A stretch of 64,000 nt of DNA, taken from positions 3,132,001 to 3,196,000 of the forward strand of contig NZ_LR134173.1 of NCBI RefSeq assembly GCF_900635815.1, read 5' to 3'. Position 1 is the stretch's first letter; each line of letters begins with the position of its first letter. The notes beneath the pieces are model-generated. The model searched no databases. It was given only the letters and a program-made list of their open reading frames with translations, and was not told where the DNA came from. The translations under genes and the position numbers were made by a program. This stretch comes from Legionella cherrii (lineage in GTDB: Bacteria > Pseudomonadota > Gammaproteobacteria > Legionellales > Legionellaceae). Of the stretch, positions 19,723-28,878 are shown one piece after another.

Positions 19723-21162
19723 TCAGAAACCATTAACGAAAATCCATGCGTCTGCACTTTCTTTAGAAAAAAATAGATCACTCATTGCAAAACCAACTAC
19801 TGCTGCAAGCGTGTCATTAAAATAAACTAAAGGAATGCGTTCCCTTAACCATGGTGGAACGCCCCACTCTTGGAATAATTTTTTTAAACGCTTGGTTTGC
19901 CCATGCCAGAAAAATTCTTCTCCGCCTTGTCTGAATCGGACAGATATTTTTGTATTGGGAGGAACAACTAGACCTTGAATGCTTTTTTTTGCCAATAAAT
20001 GAATTTGCAGATCAGCGATGATTAAAGGAAAAGGAAATACCGACCATTCAATGCAGGAAGGTAATTTATTTGTATTTTTCCTATCTATGTATAAATGCCT
20101 TTGGTAGCGACGCACAATCACCTCTGCCCAACTCACCTCTGGAATCGCATCGGAACTTGCAAAGATCACTTCATCAATCAAACGCTCAAAAGTAGCTGTC
20201 GAGGGCAATTGAACTCGATTATTTTTCAACCAAACCCTGAGCAGATTCACAAGACGATCGCGGCTGAGTTCTTTTAATGGTGTTATCAACAAAAAATTGT
20301 TTAAAAGAACGTCTGAATTTTCTTCCGATGCAGTCACCTTATTTCCAACCTCATCTGGGGTGGAAAATTGCTGCGTCGATACGGTGCCCAAATTCTCATG
20401 TACTGGTGTGTACGTTGCGGTTCTTCCTTCGATATCCCCTTGCCCTTTTCTCTCCTTAGAGTGTTTGGAAATAAGTCGACTATCTCCTTCTGCCAAGCTA
20501 TCTAAATTTCTTTTAGCTTGCTGGCAATGAATCGCTGTTCTTGCGATATTACCCACCACTCCAGGCCATTTTTTTTTCAACAAGGGGATAATTTGATGAC
20601 GAAGGTAATTGCGTGAATAATTAATGTCCTGATTGCTCTCATCTTCAATCCATCCTAATTGATGTACCACAGCATAACGCTCAAGTTGCGCCCGGGAATG
20701 ATTTAAAAAAGGACGAGCCACTTCTCCCAATCCCAATTTGCCCCAATCACACATCGCAGCCAAACCATCCACTCCAGCGCCTCGAAAGAGTTGCAAAAGT
20801 ACTGTTTCCGCTTGATCATCCAAATGATGTCCTAAAATCAAGCAATTTTGTTCGGTCATCAAAGAAGAAAAAACTGCATATCGAGCAATGCGCGCCCTCT
20901 CTTCGATATTGGCTGAGCGATCAAATTGTACGGATTGGGTCATTAAAGGAATGCCCAAATGATGACAAAACTGCTCGCAATGTGCTTGCCAATGAGATGC
21001 TCGAGCACTAATACCATGATTCACATGCACTGCAACTAATTTAGCAAACAAGGTGGGATGGGAAGCGAGCACATGCAAAAGCACCGTTGAATCAAGCCCT
21101 CCACTAAAGCCTACAATTAGCTTATTAAAATGGCTTAGGCGAGAAAGCCACTCGGTATTCAT
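19723..21162 (-). CDS. tilS: tRNA(Ile)-lysidine synthase with a repeat-derived insertion
   Basis: TilS converts cytidine-34 of tRNA-Ile(CAU) to lysidine so that it reads AUA. The PP-loop motif SGGLDSTVLLH sits at residues 20-30 if translation starts at ATG 21162, which is normal for the family. The frame is open from a GTG at 21330 overlapping accA, but that would add 56 low-complexity residues. After a normal N-terminal domain and QQAKRNLDSLAE, about 50 unusual residues (roughly residues 215-270, including TATYTPVHENLG) precede the standard FLLITPLKELSRDRL segment. This insertion carries a copy (20384-20424) of a repeat also found upstream of the ATG. The C-terminal domain looks intact (RQGGEEFFW...LKKLFQEWGVPPWLR). 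Confidence 0.9.
   Translation of the reverse strand: MNTEWLSRLSHFNKLIVGFSGGLDSTVLLHVLASHPTLFAKLVAVHVNHGISARASHWQAHCEQFCHHLGIPLMTQSVQFDRSANIEERARIARYAVFSSLMTEQNCLILGHHLDDQAETVLLQLFRGAGVDGLAAMCDWGKLGLGEVARPFLNHSRAQLERYAVVHQLGWIEDESNQDINYSRNYLRHQIIPLLKKKWPGVVGNIARTAIHCQQAKRNLDSLAEGDSRLISKHSKERKGQGDIEGRTATYTPVHENLGTVSTQQFSTPDEVGNKVTASEENSDVLLNNFLLITPLKELSRDRLVNLLRVWLKNNRVQLPSTATFERLIDEVIFASSDAIPEVSWAEVIVRRYQRHLYIDRKNTNKLPSCIEWSVFPFPLIIADLQIHLLAKKSIQGLVVPPNTKISVRFRQGGEEFFWHGQTKRLKKLFQEWGVPPWLRERIPLVYFNDTLAAVVGFAMSDLFFSKESADAWIFVNGF
20384..20424 (-). repeat. 41-bp repeat copy B, inside the tilS reading frame
   Basis: Read on the minus strand it aligns without gaps to the plus-strand sequence at 21218-21258 with 30 of 41 identities, including agaaccg, the palindromic core gtac-N6-gtac, and ggcac/agcac at the end. 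It lies in the extra segment of TilS and keeps the frame open. Confidence 0.7.
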
Positions 21163-21217
21163 TAGAACACTTTCCAAACTCGCTGATGGAGGCGAGGCGT
21201 GATTAGACGCGGAGCTT

Positions 21218-21258
21218 AGAACCGGAGTGTACAAGCAAGTACTTGAAGATTCGAGCAC
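21218..21258 (+). repeat. 41-bp repeat copy A, between accA and tilS
   Basis: This is the partner of the copy at 20384-20424, in opposite orientation. Core GTACaagcaaGTAC. It lies between the accA stop and the preferred tilS ATG, which is a typical place for such an element and supports the 21162 start. Confidence 0.7.
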
Positions 21259-21316
21259 CTCATCGGCCATGCAATCCACCTCCTCAGTTGAATCTGGAAG
21301 GAGATCTAATAAATCT

Positions 21317-22270
21317 TTAATCACTTGCACCCATAGCCATAAATTTTTGGTATCTGTTTTCGACCAGTTGGTCCAATGGTAATTTCTTTAAAGCACGTAA
21401 TTCGCTAACCAAAACATCCTTTAAACGCGCAGCCATTTCATCAACATTACGGTGTGCCCCCCCTAATGGTTCAGGCACTACCATATCAATTAACTTATTT
21501 TCCAAAATCTTATCTGCCGTAATTCTCATCGCTCGAGCAGCTTCGCTTGCTTTAGAAGCATCTTTCCACAGAATCGAGGCACAACCTTCTGGAGAAATCA
21601 CTGAATAAATACCAAATTGCAGCATGAGCACACGGTCTCCGACGCCAATTGCCAATGCACCTCCAGATCCGGCTTCTCCTGTTACCACACAGATAATTGG
21701 AGTTTTAAGATTTGACATCACAAAAAGATTTCGCGCAATTGCTTCTGATTGATTGCGTTCTTCGGCACCAATCCCTGGATACGCTCCTGCGGTATCAATA
21801 AAAGTGAAAATAGGTAATTTGAATTTTTCAGCCATCTTCATCAAACGCAAAGCTTTTCGATACTCTTCAGGACGAGCCATCCCAAAATTTCGATATACTT
21901 TTTCTTTAGTACGTTTACCTTTCTGATGGCCAAGCACCATAACTGGCTCACCATTTAAACGAGCCAAACCGCCAATAATTGCAGGAGCTGAAGAACAACT
22001 TCTGTCGCCATGTAACTCCTGAAAATCTGTAAAAATACGTTCAATATAATCTGTAGTCTGTGGCCTTAGTGGATGTCTCGCCATTTGCGCTACTTGCCAA
22101 GGCTCCAAGTTTGAAAAAACTTGGGCTGTTAAATCAGAACATTTTGCTTGAAGTCGTGCGATTTCATCACTTAAATTCACTTCGTTATCATGTCCTAACA
22201 TACGAAGTGCTTCAATTTTTTGATTCAACTCTTCGATGGGTTGCTCAAAATCCAAAAATTGTCTGCTCAT
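21317..22270 (-). CDS. accA: Acetyl-CoA carboxylase carboxyltransferase subunit alpha
   Basis: AccA with AccD transfers CO2 from carboxybiotin to acetyl-CoA, the first step of fatty-acid synthesis. The 317-residue length is standard. Landmarks are [17 protein letters not shown] at the start, [12 protein letters not shown], the crotonase-fold core [20 protein letters not shown], and [17 protein letters not shown]. It is followed on the same strand by tilS, as in many gammaproteobacteria. birA, which biotinylates the carrier subunit of the same enzyme complex, lies 0.8 kb away on the other strand. Confidence 0.97.
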   Translation of the reverse strand: MSRQFLDFEQPIEELNQKIEALRMLGHDNEVNLSDEIARLQAKCSDLTAQVFSNLEPWQVAQMARHPLRPQTTDYIERIFTDFQELHGDRSCSSAPAIIGGLARLNGEPVMVLGHQKGKRTKEKVYRNFGMARPEEYRKALRLMKMAEKFKLPIFTFIDTAGAYPGIGAEERNQSEAIARNLFVMSNLKTPIICVVTGEAGSGGALAIGVGDRVLMLQFGIYSVISPEGCASILWKDASKASEAARAMRITADKILENKLIDMVVPEPLGGAHRNVDEMAARLKDVLVSELRALKKLPLDQLVENRYQKFMAMGASD

Positions 22271-22349
22271 TGAATACTCTTTGGTGAATTAAATATCATG
22301 GTATATGATAACCTTAACCGACAATTGATGCCAGATTCAAACAAAGTAT

Positions 22350-23087
22350 ATGATCATTACCGGATTTAACCCTTTAAATACACAAAACTGCATCTTAAAT
22401 GAAGCTCGAATTGATCTTTGGCAATTTTCTTTAGTGCATGAATTAAACAATGCATATGAACTATTAAATCATGAAGAGCGAGCACGTGCGGAGCGATTCT
22501 ACTTCAGTAGACATAAACGCCGTTTTTCTACTGCCAGGGCCACGTTGAGAATCATCTTAGCAAATTACCTCAATATTCCTCCTGAGCAGCTGGAATTTAC
22601 TTATAATGAGCATGGAAAACCAGAGGTCATCAATACAGCAAAATTACAATTTAATATAAGCCACACGGGTGACCTAGCGCTACTGGCAGTTGGAAAAGGA
22701 TTTCCTTTAGGTGTTGATATCGAGAAATATTCCGCCAGGCCTTATGAGGGAATTGCCAAAAATTTATTTTCCGATCTTGAATATGAAGAGTTTATTAAAG
22801 TACCTCTCGCTTTAAAACCGGCTGTTTTCTTTCATGTTTGGGCGCAAAAGGAAGCATTTATTAAAGCCTGTGGCTTAGGTCTTTCTTACCCAACCAAACA
22901 TTTTAGCGTCCCTGTATCGATACCAACGAAACAGTTAGTGAATGATCCATTACATAACATGACTTGGCAATTACGCTCCTTTATGCCTGAAGTAGCTTGT
23001 AGTGGCGCTTTATGTTATCACCCCACAGTAAGGGAAATTCGACATGGATTTATTCATCTACAACAAAATACTCGCTTGATTTTTTAG
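22350..23087 (+). CDS. 4'-phosphopantetheinyl transferase (Sfp type)
   Basis: The 245-residue protein transfers phosphopantetheine from CoA to carrier proteins. Diagnostic motifs are FNISHTGDLALLAVG, GVDIEKY (the Mg-binding Asp/Glu) and FHVWAQKEAFIKACGLGL, the W..KEa..K signature of the superfamily. The length and an N-terminal half with ERARAERFYF fit the Sfp/Gsp group, which serves NRPS/PKS or general acyl carrier proteins rather than AcpS. It is transcribed divergently from accA and 10 bases upstream of birA, so the two plus-strand genes are probably co-transcribed. Its cognate carrier protein is not in the window. Confidence 0.9.
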   Translation: MIITGFNPLNTQNCILNEARIDLWQFSLVHELNNAYELLNHEERARAERFYFSRHKRRFSTARATLRIILANYLNIPPEQLEFTYNEHGKPEVINTAKLQFNISHTGDLALLAVGKGFPLGVDIEKYSARPYEGIAKNLFSDLEYEEFIKVPLALKPAVFFHVWAQKEAFIKACGLGLSYPTKHFSVPVSIPTKQLVNDPLHNMTWQLRSFMPEVACSGALCYHPTVREIRHGFIHLQQNTRLIF

Positions 23088-23097
23088 GTTTCTCCCA

Positions 23098-24081
23098 ATG
23101 CATCTTACCCATTCACAACTCACATTATTAGAATTACTTGGCGATGGCGAATGTCATAGTGGTTCCGAATTAGGAGCAGCCCTGGGTATTACCCGTTCAG
23201 CGATTTGGAAACAAATTAATCATTTAATTGAATCGGGAATTCCTATAAAACGCATGAGACACCAGGGTTACCAACTTCCTAATCAGTTGATTTTATTAAA
23301 TAAAAAGAAAATTACAGAATATCTTATCGCAGAAAAATGCATATCACCGTTTAAGTTACATCTATTTACAACCATTGATTCAACAAATCGCTATCTTAAG
23401 GATTTACCCCTTTCAAATTCCGTTGATATTTGTTGTGCCGAAATACAGACTCAGGGTAGAGGTCGGTTTGGAAGACACTGGCACTCACCTTTTGGAGAAA
23501 ATATATACTGTTCAAGTCGCTGGAACCTCAACTATGATCTCGCCAAACTTTCCGGATTAAGTTTAGTGACCAGTCTAGCCATTGTAGCCACATTAAATGA
23601 ATTAGATCTATCCTCTAATATCAAGATTAAATGGCCTAATGATATTTTATGGGATAACAAAAAATTATGCGGCAGTTTGATTGAAATATTGGCTGAATCA
23701 AATGGTAATGTCCAAGTCATCATAGGTGTTGGCTTAAACGTCAATACGGATACTCAAAACAGCCCTCTTCCTGATAAGCCATGGTGCTCCTTATATGAGA
23801 TGACCCAAAAGCATTTTGATCGAAATGTTCTTATTGCCAAACTGATTACTCATTTGGAATATTATTTAATCAAATTCATTCATCATGATCTTAACTTCTT
23901 TATGGATGAATGGAGTAAGTCGGATTATTTATTTGGAAAAAAAATTAAAGTGACCCAATCTTCCAATACCTTATCTGGGCTTGCATGCGGAATTAATGAC
24001 TCAGGACAATTAATTGTAGAGGATGATGACGGTATTAAGCATTTTCTCTCATCAGGAGATACTTCGCTTCATGACTCATAA
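23098..24081 (+). CDS. birA: Biotin-protein ligase / biotin operon repressor
   Basis: BirA activates biotin to biotinyl-AMP, loads it on the biotin carrier protein of acetyl-CoA carboxylase, and represses biotin synthesis genes. The N-terminal winged helix is visible (LLELLGDGECHSGSELG and GITRSAIWKQINHL), so this is the bifunctional class. The catalytic core has TIDSTNRYL, the GRGRFGRHW biotin-binding motif, IKWPNDILW and IIGVGLNVN. The small C-terminal SH3-like domain is present (VTQSSNTLSGLACGINDSGQ). The 327-residue length is normal. Confidence 0.95.
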   Translation: MHLTHSQLTLLELLGDGECHSGSELGAALGITRSAIWKQINHLIESGIPIKRMRHQGYQLPNQLILLNKKKITEYLIAEKCISPFKLHLFTTIDSTNRYLKDLPLSNSVDICCAEIQTQGRGRFGRHWHSPFGENIYCSSRWNLNYDLAKLSGLSLVTSLAIVATLNELDLSSNIKIKWPNDILWDNKKLCGSLIEILAESNGNVQVIIGVGLNVNTDTQNSPLPDKPWCSLYEMTQKHFDRNVLIAKLITHLEYYLIKFIHHDLNFFMDEWSKSDYLFGKKIKVTQSSNTLSGLACGINDSGQLIVEDDDGIKHFLSSGDTSLHDS

Positions 24082-24121
24082 AAAATGATCATAGAGGGAA
24101 AAAGAAAAAATTAGGTTTGTC

Positions 24122-24143
24122 CCGAGCATTTTTAAGTGCTCGG
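24122..24143. terminator. Hairpin between convergent birA and csrA
   Basis: ccgagca (24122-24128) pairs with tgctcgg (24137-24143) around an 8-base T-rich loop. It lies between the two convergent genes and could end transcription from either, but T-runs outside the stem are short. Confidence 0.5.
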
Positions 24144-24169
24144 AACTGGATGACTGCGAGGAAATCGAT

Positions 24170-24364
24170 TTATACTGCTTCTTCAGATTCGTCTGATTGC
24201 TTTTCTTGTTGTATGCGTAAATAAATTTCTTCACGATGGACAGATACATCTTTAGGTGCATTAATACCGAGACGAACTTGGTTACCTTTTACACCGAGCA
24301 CGGTAATATTAACATCATCACCTATAATTAAAGTTTCACCAATACGCCGAGTTAAAATTAACAT
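24170..24364 (-). CDS. csrA: Carbon storage regulator CsrA
   Basis: This 64-residue RNA-binding regulator blocks translation of mRNAs with GGA sites. In Legionella it holds back transmissive-phase and virulence traits during replication. The sequence [18 protein letters not shown], the core [10 protein letters not shown] and [11 protein letters not shown] are canonical, with the RNA-contact Leu4, Arg6, Arg7 and Arg44-region residues kept. The ATG at 24364 has AGGGAG 5 bases upstream; the longer open frame to 24451 has a non-CsrA N-terminus and is rejected. Legionella species often carry several csrA paralogues; this one looks like the chromosomal master copy by its canonical length and sequence. 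Confidence 0.96.
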   Translation of the reverse strand: MLILTRRIGETLIIGDDVNITVLGVKGNQVRLGINAPKDVSVHREEIYLRIQQEKQSDESEEAV

Positions 24365-24753
24365 AAAAATCTCCCTAACTAAGCAGCTACCTATTCCTCC
24401 ACAGAACGCAATCCATGGTGTTCTTGATAGCCAAAAAACGACTAAAAACAAATTAATATTTATATTTGCTATTCGAATTTAATTTTACACTGTGATTATT
24501 AACGGAGTATTAAGAAAATAATTAATTTTATTTATTTGTAAGAAAAATCTTATTATAACGAGTTAATAGGCAAGTGTTGTTGGTTACATTGGAAACATTT
24601 TTTCAATCAAATAATAAATAAAAACATAAAACTATTTAAAGTATTAAAAACTAGAATGAATACATTATCAATAAATTTTTCCTTTGTCACCAGTCGCAAA
24701 TTTCCTCCATTTAAGGATATACTTACCAAACCCTCTTAAACTGGAATTTTTGC

Positions 24754-25572
24754 ATGTCCTTGAAGGCCATGTACAACGACATCGCGGAACACTATGCTAT
24801 GGCAAATCGTTTTGGAGCAATTAGCCAGAGTCATGAAGTAGCCATTGAACAAATGAAGCGCTTTTATTTGGGCATAAAACCTCATTATAAAGTTCTTGAT
24901 TTGGGTGTTGGTGATGGTGCTTTTCTAAAAAAACTACAACAGATAATGCCGCAAGCAGAGTTTACAGGCATTGATGTTTCTACTGAAATGTTAAAACGAG
25001 CTCGTGAAACATTGCCAGTGATTACTATAGAAGGTAGTGCCGCACAAGCTAATAAGTTCTTACCTCCTCATAGTCAAGATTTAATCCTGGCCCATTTTAT
25101 TAATGCTTATATTCCGATTAAAGTTTTATTTCATGAGGCTAAATTACTGACCCGAGCGAATGGTCACTTTTCAATGATTACCACAACCTATGATTCATTT
25201 CCGGTAGCACAACAGCGCCTTGCTGAATTTATCACGGAAGACTCCATCTTAAGCAGTGTTGTTGGTCATTATTATAAATCCATTGTAAAAAATACTACGG
25301 TTGCGGCAAACAACAATGAATTGATGCAGGCATTCCAACAACATCAATTTGAAGTCATAGCACATCAACGCTTGGAAATTCCCATCACTCTGAATACTAT
25401 CGATGAATTAGCGCTTTTCGGAATTGAAGGTACCTGGTTTCTCAATACATTATCCATTAGAATGCTCCCAAAAATCTTTTTAATTCAAAGACTAAAGAGA
25501 CTTTTTAGCAAAATATTCACCTTCCCCTATCATGATACTCATATAATTGATGTCGTTCTTGCCAGAAAATGA
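24754..25572 (+). CDS. Class I SAM-dependent methyltransferase
   Basis: This 272-residue protein has a Rossmann-like SAM-binding site: motif I VLDLGVGDGAFL near residue 48, the acidic end of strand 2 in FTGIDVSTEML, and motif III-like DLILAHFINAYI. The substrate cannot be deduced. The C-terminal third is hydrophobic and basic (LIQRLKRLFSKIFTFPYH). The POT transporter gene begins 39 bases downstream on the same strand, so co-transcription is likely. A long AT-rich upstream region (24452-24753) carries no other gene I can see. Confidence 0.8.
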   Translation: MSLKAMYNDIAEHYAMANRFGAISQSHEVAIEQMKRFYLGIKPHYKVLDLGVGDGAFLKKLQQIMPQAEFTGIDVSTEMLKRARETLPVITIEGSAAQANKFLPPHSQDLILAHFINAYIPIKVLFHEAKLLTRANGHFSMITTTYDSFPVAQQRLAEFITEDSILSSVVGHYYKSIVKNTTVAANNNELMQAFQQHQFEVIAHQRLEIPITLNTIDELALFGIEGTWFLNTLSIRMLPKIFLIQRLKRLFSKIFTFPYHDTHIIDVVLARK

Positions 25573-25610
25573 TAATCTGATATTTATCTTAAGATGATGA
25601 GGTAGGAAAA

Positions 25611-27113
25611 ATGATTTCTCAAGAAGTGAAAAATTATTTGCCTGAATTGGCCCTGAGACAAAAACAAGCCAATAACATCATATATATTACCTTTTGGAGC
25701 CAATTTTCAGTATATGCACTGAATACCATATTGGTTTTATTTTTAACTCGTCCCGTATGGTCTCAAGGTTTAGGGTACAGTCAAGCCAAAGCATATGCTT
25801 TTATTGGGGTGGCTCATGCAATGGGTTATCTTATGCCTATGCTTGGCGGCTATATGGCGGATACTGTGGTCGGAATTAGGCGATCCATACTTCTTGGCAG
25901 CATCATGTTGGCCACTGCTTATTTGCTCATTATGATAAGCGGATACACTGTAAGTACTCTAGGAGACACTTTTTTTATTGCGGCTTATGCTTTTGTTCCC
26001 GCGACCAATTCTCTTTTAATGGGTACCTCTTCAAGCATGGTCTCGCATATTTATTCCGATGATGCGGTTAAAGCAAAATCTGCGATGACTTACTACTACA
26101 TCGCAATTAATGTTGGTGCATTATTAGCAACTTTAATAGCGCCATTACTCTTTGAAAGCCGTTATGGCCCACTTTCTATCCTTACCTTGGCTTTTGTTGG
26201 TAAATCCATTGCTGCATTGAATTTTGCCAAACGCTACCCTATTTATGAAAATGTTATTTGGGGAAAAGATCAATCCAAACTCTCTAAGTCAGGCATTTTT
26301 CGCTTAATTGCATACATCGCTACCATTTATGTACTGACTTTATTTGCGTATTCCCATGTTTATGTCGCAAGCACAATCATAGCTTCCGGTTGTGGAATAG
26401 GAATTGCCTGGTTTTTAAAAAAAACATTAACCCTTAAAGGAAGGGTACGAGAAAAACAAATGATTGCTCTTCTACTCATCATTGAAGCAGTTGTATTTTT
26501 TGTTATCTATAACCAAATGAACAGCACCCTAATTTTATTTGCCGAAAATAATTCAGATCATAATTTATTTGGCCTCACTGTTTCCCCCGCTCATTATCAA
26601 ATACTGAATCCATTACTTATCTTAGCTATAGGCAGTCAGCTACCTCGTTTTTATAAACTGTTTCCTCATTTCACTATTCCCTATCAATTTGCGGCGGGTA
26701 CAGCACTTGCGGGAATTGCTCTTTTGGTTATGTCATTTGCTGCCTCAACGACTACAGATGGAATAATTAACGGCAATTACATTGCATTAACCTATATTCT
26801 CATTTCAATTGCGGAATTATGGGTGAGTGCCATTGGCTTAAGTATGGTAGGCTTGTATTGCGACAAAAATTCAATCGCCTTTGCCATGGGTGTATGGTAT
26901 TTGGCAAGTTCTTTGGCGCATGCCATATCAGGAAGAATTGCTGGTTGGGTCGCAATTCCAAACACAGTCCACTCTGCCATAGAAAGCCTTCCTTACTATC
27001 AAAATTATTATTTAGCTTTAGGGATAACCGCCATAGTGCTTGGCACCCTTATGTATCTTTTCGCGTATATTTTACAAAAATTAATGGGAAAAAGAGGGAT
27101 AATCTTAGGTTAA
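25611..27113 (+). CDS. Proton-dependent peptide transporter (POT/PTR2 family)
   Basis: This 500-residue MFS protein has about fourteen hydrophobic segments. POT-family signs are the helix 1 region FWSQFSVYALNTILVLFL and the signature LGGYMADTVVGIRRSILLGS. The later segment YYYIAINVGALLATLIAPL is also typical. The family ExxER motif at helix 1 is not intact (the segment reads FWSQFSVYAL), so proton coupling may differ from classical di/tripeptide symporters. TAGGAAAAA precedes the ATG. It probably forms an operon with the preceding methyltransferase. Confidence 0.85.
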   Translation: MISQEVKNYLPELALRQKQANNIIYITFWSQFSVYALNTILVLFLTRPVWSQGLGYSQAKAYAFIGVAHAMGYLMPMLGGYMADTVVGIRRSILLGSIMLATAYLLIMISGYTVSTLGDTFFIAAYAFVPATNSLLMGTSSSMVSHIYSDDAVKAKSAMTYYYIAINVGALLATLIAPLLFESRYGPLSILTLAFVGKSIAALNFAKRYPIYENVIWGKDQSKLSKSGIFRLIAYIATIYVLTLFAYSHVYVASTIIASGCGIGIAWFLKKTLTLKGRVREKQMIALLLIIEAVVFFVIYNQMNSTLILFAENNSDHNLFGLTVSPAHYQILNPLLILAIGSQLPRFYKLFPHFTIPYQFAAGTALAGIALLVMSFAASTTTDGIINGNYIALTYILISIAELWVSAIGLSMVGLYCDKNSIAFAMGVWYLASSLAHAISGRIAGWVAIPNTVHSAIESLPYYQNYYLALGITAIVLGTLMYLFAYILQKLMGKRGIILG

Positions 27114-27268
27114 ATTAAATAGACCAGGCTTTATGCTGTATTAACTTTTCCATTTAGGATTTAATAAAGCGCAAAGAGATTATTTTTTGATCGGCAATTG
27201 ATCAAGGTACTTGCTTGCACATGACATAATTCGTACTATGTTTTTTTTGATCAGAGTGTCACAATTAT

Positions 27269-28786
27269 ATGAAAATTTATTTTCAAAATATTACTTTCCA
27301 AGGTAGCCCCTTAGTTTGGGAATTGAATGAAAGTACCCATCAAGCTACTTGCCTATTATATTGTATTAAAAAAGGGACTCATTCTCGATTTGAACCTAAA
27401 ATAAGTCTCGACATGTTTCATGAATATCCTGGCGTCACTATTGACGATGGGGCAATTATTGTAAAAGACGTCAGAACATTTCCCGTCGCTTATCAAACTC
27501 TAGAGCACCTGAATCAGTTAAAAGACAAAATTGTTCGATCCAAGCCCCCCATATATAAAAAACAGAGTACTTTTTTCCAATATAAAAAGGATAATGCGCT
27601 CGAAAGTAGTACGTCCTATTCTAAAACTCAAGCTGATAAACGCAGACGCAGCTCATCAATGGCCGACCTACCCTTGTATGGTCGCATCAGTTTAGATGAC
27701 TTAATTAAAAAAGATGATCATGCCAACTCATCCTTATGGGGAGATACGGTTGCCTATGAGACCTATTTCGAGGAAAAAACAAGGAGTGACGCCAAAGCAC
27801 GTGGTGCCATTTTTCTAAAATCAGTGTCCTCTTTTTATATTATGGTGCAGTATGAAAAGAATCATCACCTTTATCCTTTAAAATCACAACTCATTAAAGA
27901 AATTCGAAAACTATTGGATAGTCTTGATCCAATTTATGTGAATTGGTGTGCTCAAGAAATTACATCTAACAGAAAATCAATTTTTCTTTATTTTCAAAAT
28001 GCAGTATTAGAAGCCATGATTAATGGAACATTTAATGACAAGCCAACAGAATTTGACACACCTGAACTAGAGAAATCAAATCCTAAATTAAAACAATATG
28101 CAATCGAAAAAGCCCGTGCTTTACGTGCTGAGTTAATGTTAATGAAATTCAATATCTTAATTAACCCAGAATTATTCCCTGAGCTCGCACTTAACGAAAA
28201 AGAAGCAAAAAAAGTTCTGCCTGAAATTACCTCTTTTCGACAATTTGTACTCAAACAGCCTATTGAAGTGATTGAAGATATAAAACTAAAGCTAAAGGAT
28301 GTGGCTGGTTTAATTATTCAATCCGGCATTGTAGAAGAATCGAATCTGAAATTAAGTACGCAACTCAATCATGAGTTAAGCACTAATGCAGCTGTCATCA
28401 TGGATTTTCATTCATTTCAAGCATTATTACACCTTCAATTAGACAAGCAACTAAGCAGTAATAAAAAGGAATTAATCCCTGATATTGCTACTAAGGTGGC
28501 TAAAGAAACGATCATTCAAATAAATAAAACATTTGGGAAGTCACATGGCCAATATATCGCTCAATTATCCAATATAGTGGATAGCGATTTTTACTTGTGC
28601 AAGGAATGGGCTGAACAATTAGCTGTTGAATTGGAAGAAATTATACTAAAACATCCTAAAGAGGAGAAAAAAGTACTTGCTTATAGCCATGCGATAGCAG
28701 ATAAAGTAGTTACTTTCTTACAGACCCAATTGCACGACTATACTCCTACTCTCAATGAGGGAACAACGGCATCTATATCTATGTAA
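27269..28786 (+). CDS. Hypothetical soluble protein, candidate effector
   Basis: The 505-residue protein has no signal peptide, no membrane segment and no domain I recognise. Residues 1-95 look globular (MKIYFQNITFQGSPLVWEL...). Residues 100-150 are basic and serine-rich (DKRRRSSSMADLPLYG), and 170-480 are predominantly helical and charged. The C-terminus (ILKHPKEEKKVLAYSH...EGTTASISM) has the Glu/Lys and small-residue make-up seen in Dot/Icm substrates. It is flanked by a 14-bp perfect hairpin downstream and an AT-rich promoter region upstream. The effector suggestion is inference from composition and from the host genus. Confidence 0.6.
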   Translation: MKIYFQNITFQGSPLVWELNESTHQATCLLYCIKKGTHSRFEPKISLDMFHEYPGVTIDDGAIIVKDVRTFPVAYQTLEHLNQLKDKIVRSKPPIYKKQSTFFQYKKDNALESSTSYSKTQADKRRRSSSMADLPLYGRISLDDLIKKDDHANSSLWGDTVAYETYFEEKTRSDAKARGAIFLKSVSSFYIMVQYEKNHHLYPLKSQLIKEIRKLLDSLDPIYVNWCAQEITSNRKSIFLYFQNAVLEAMINGTFNDKPTEFDTPELEKSNPKLKQYAIEKARALRAELMLMKFNILINPELFPELALNEKEAKKVLPEITSFRQFVLKQPIEVIEDIKLKLKDVAGLIIQSGIVEESNLKLSTQLNHELSTNAAVIMDFHSFQALLHLQLDKQLSSNKKELIPDIATKVAKETIIQINKTFGKSHGQYIAQLSNIVDSDFYLCKEWAEQLAVELEEIILKHPKEEKKVLAYSHAIADKVVTFLQTQLHDYTPTLNEGTTASISM

Positions 28787-28808
28787 ATTTGAAGCATGAT
28801 ACTTTGTG

Positions 28809-28856
28809 CTGAATTTGATGTAGGCAGGGCCAGGGCTCAACTTACATCAAATTCAG
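28809..28856. terminator. 14-bp perfect inverted repeat between convergent genes
   Basis: ctgaatttgatgta (28809-28822) pairs perfectly with tacatcaaattcag (28843-28856), loop 20 bases. It lies between the 505-residue gene and lipA, which converge. It may be a bidirectional terminator or a mobile palindromic repeat; it lacks a long T tail. Confidence 0.55.
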
Positions 28857-28878
28857 AACCTAAAACGAAAATATAAAA

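Noticed and set aside
21163..21330. GTG start of tilS overlapping accA
   Set aside because: It would add 56 low-complexity residues before the PP-loop and would include the repeat copy A; ATG 21162 gives the normal family N-terminus.
24365..24451. Upstream extension of csrA to 24451
   Set aside because: CsrA is 61-65 residues starting MLILTRR; the ribosome site AGGGAG is placed for ATG 24364, and the extra residues match nothing.
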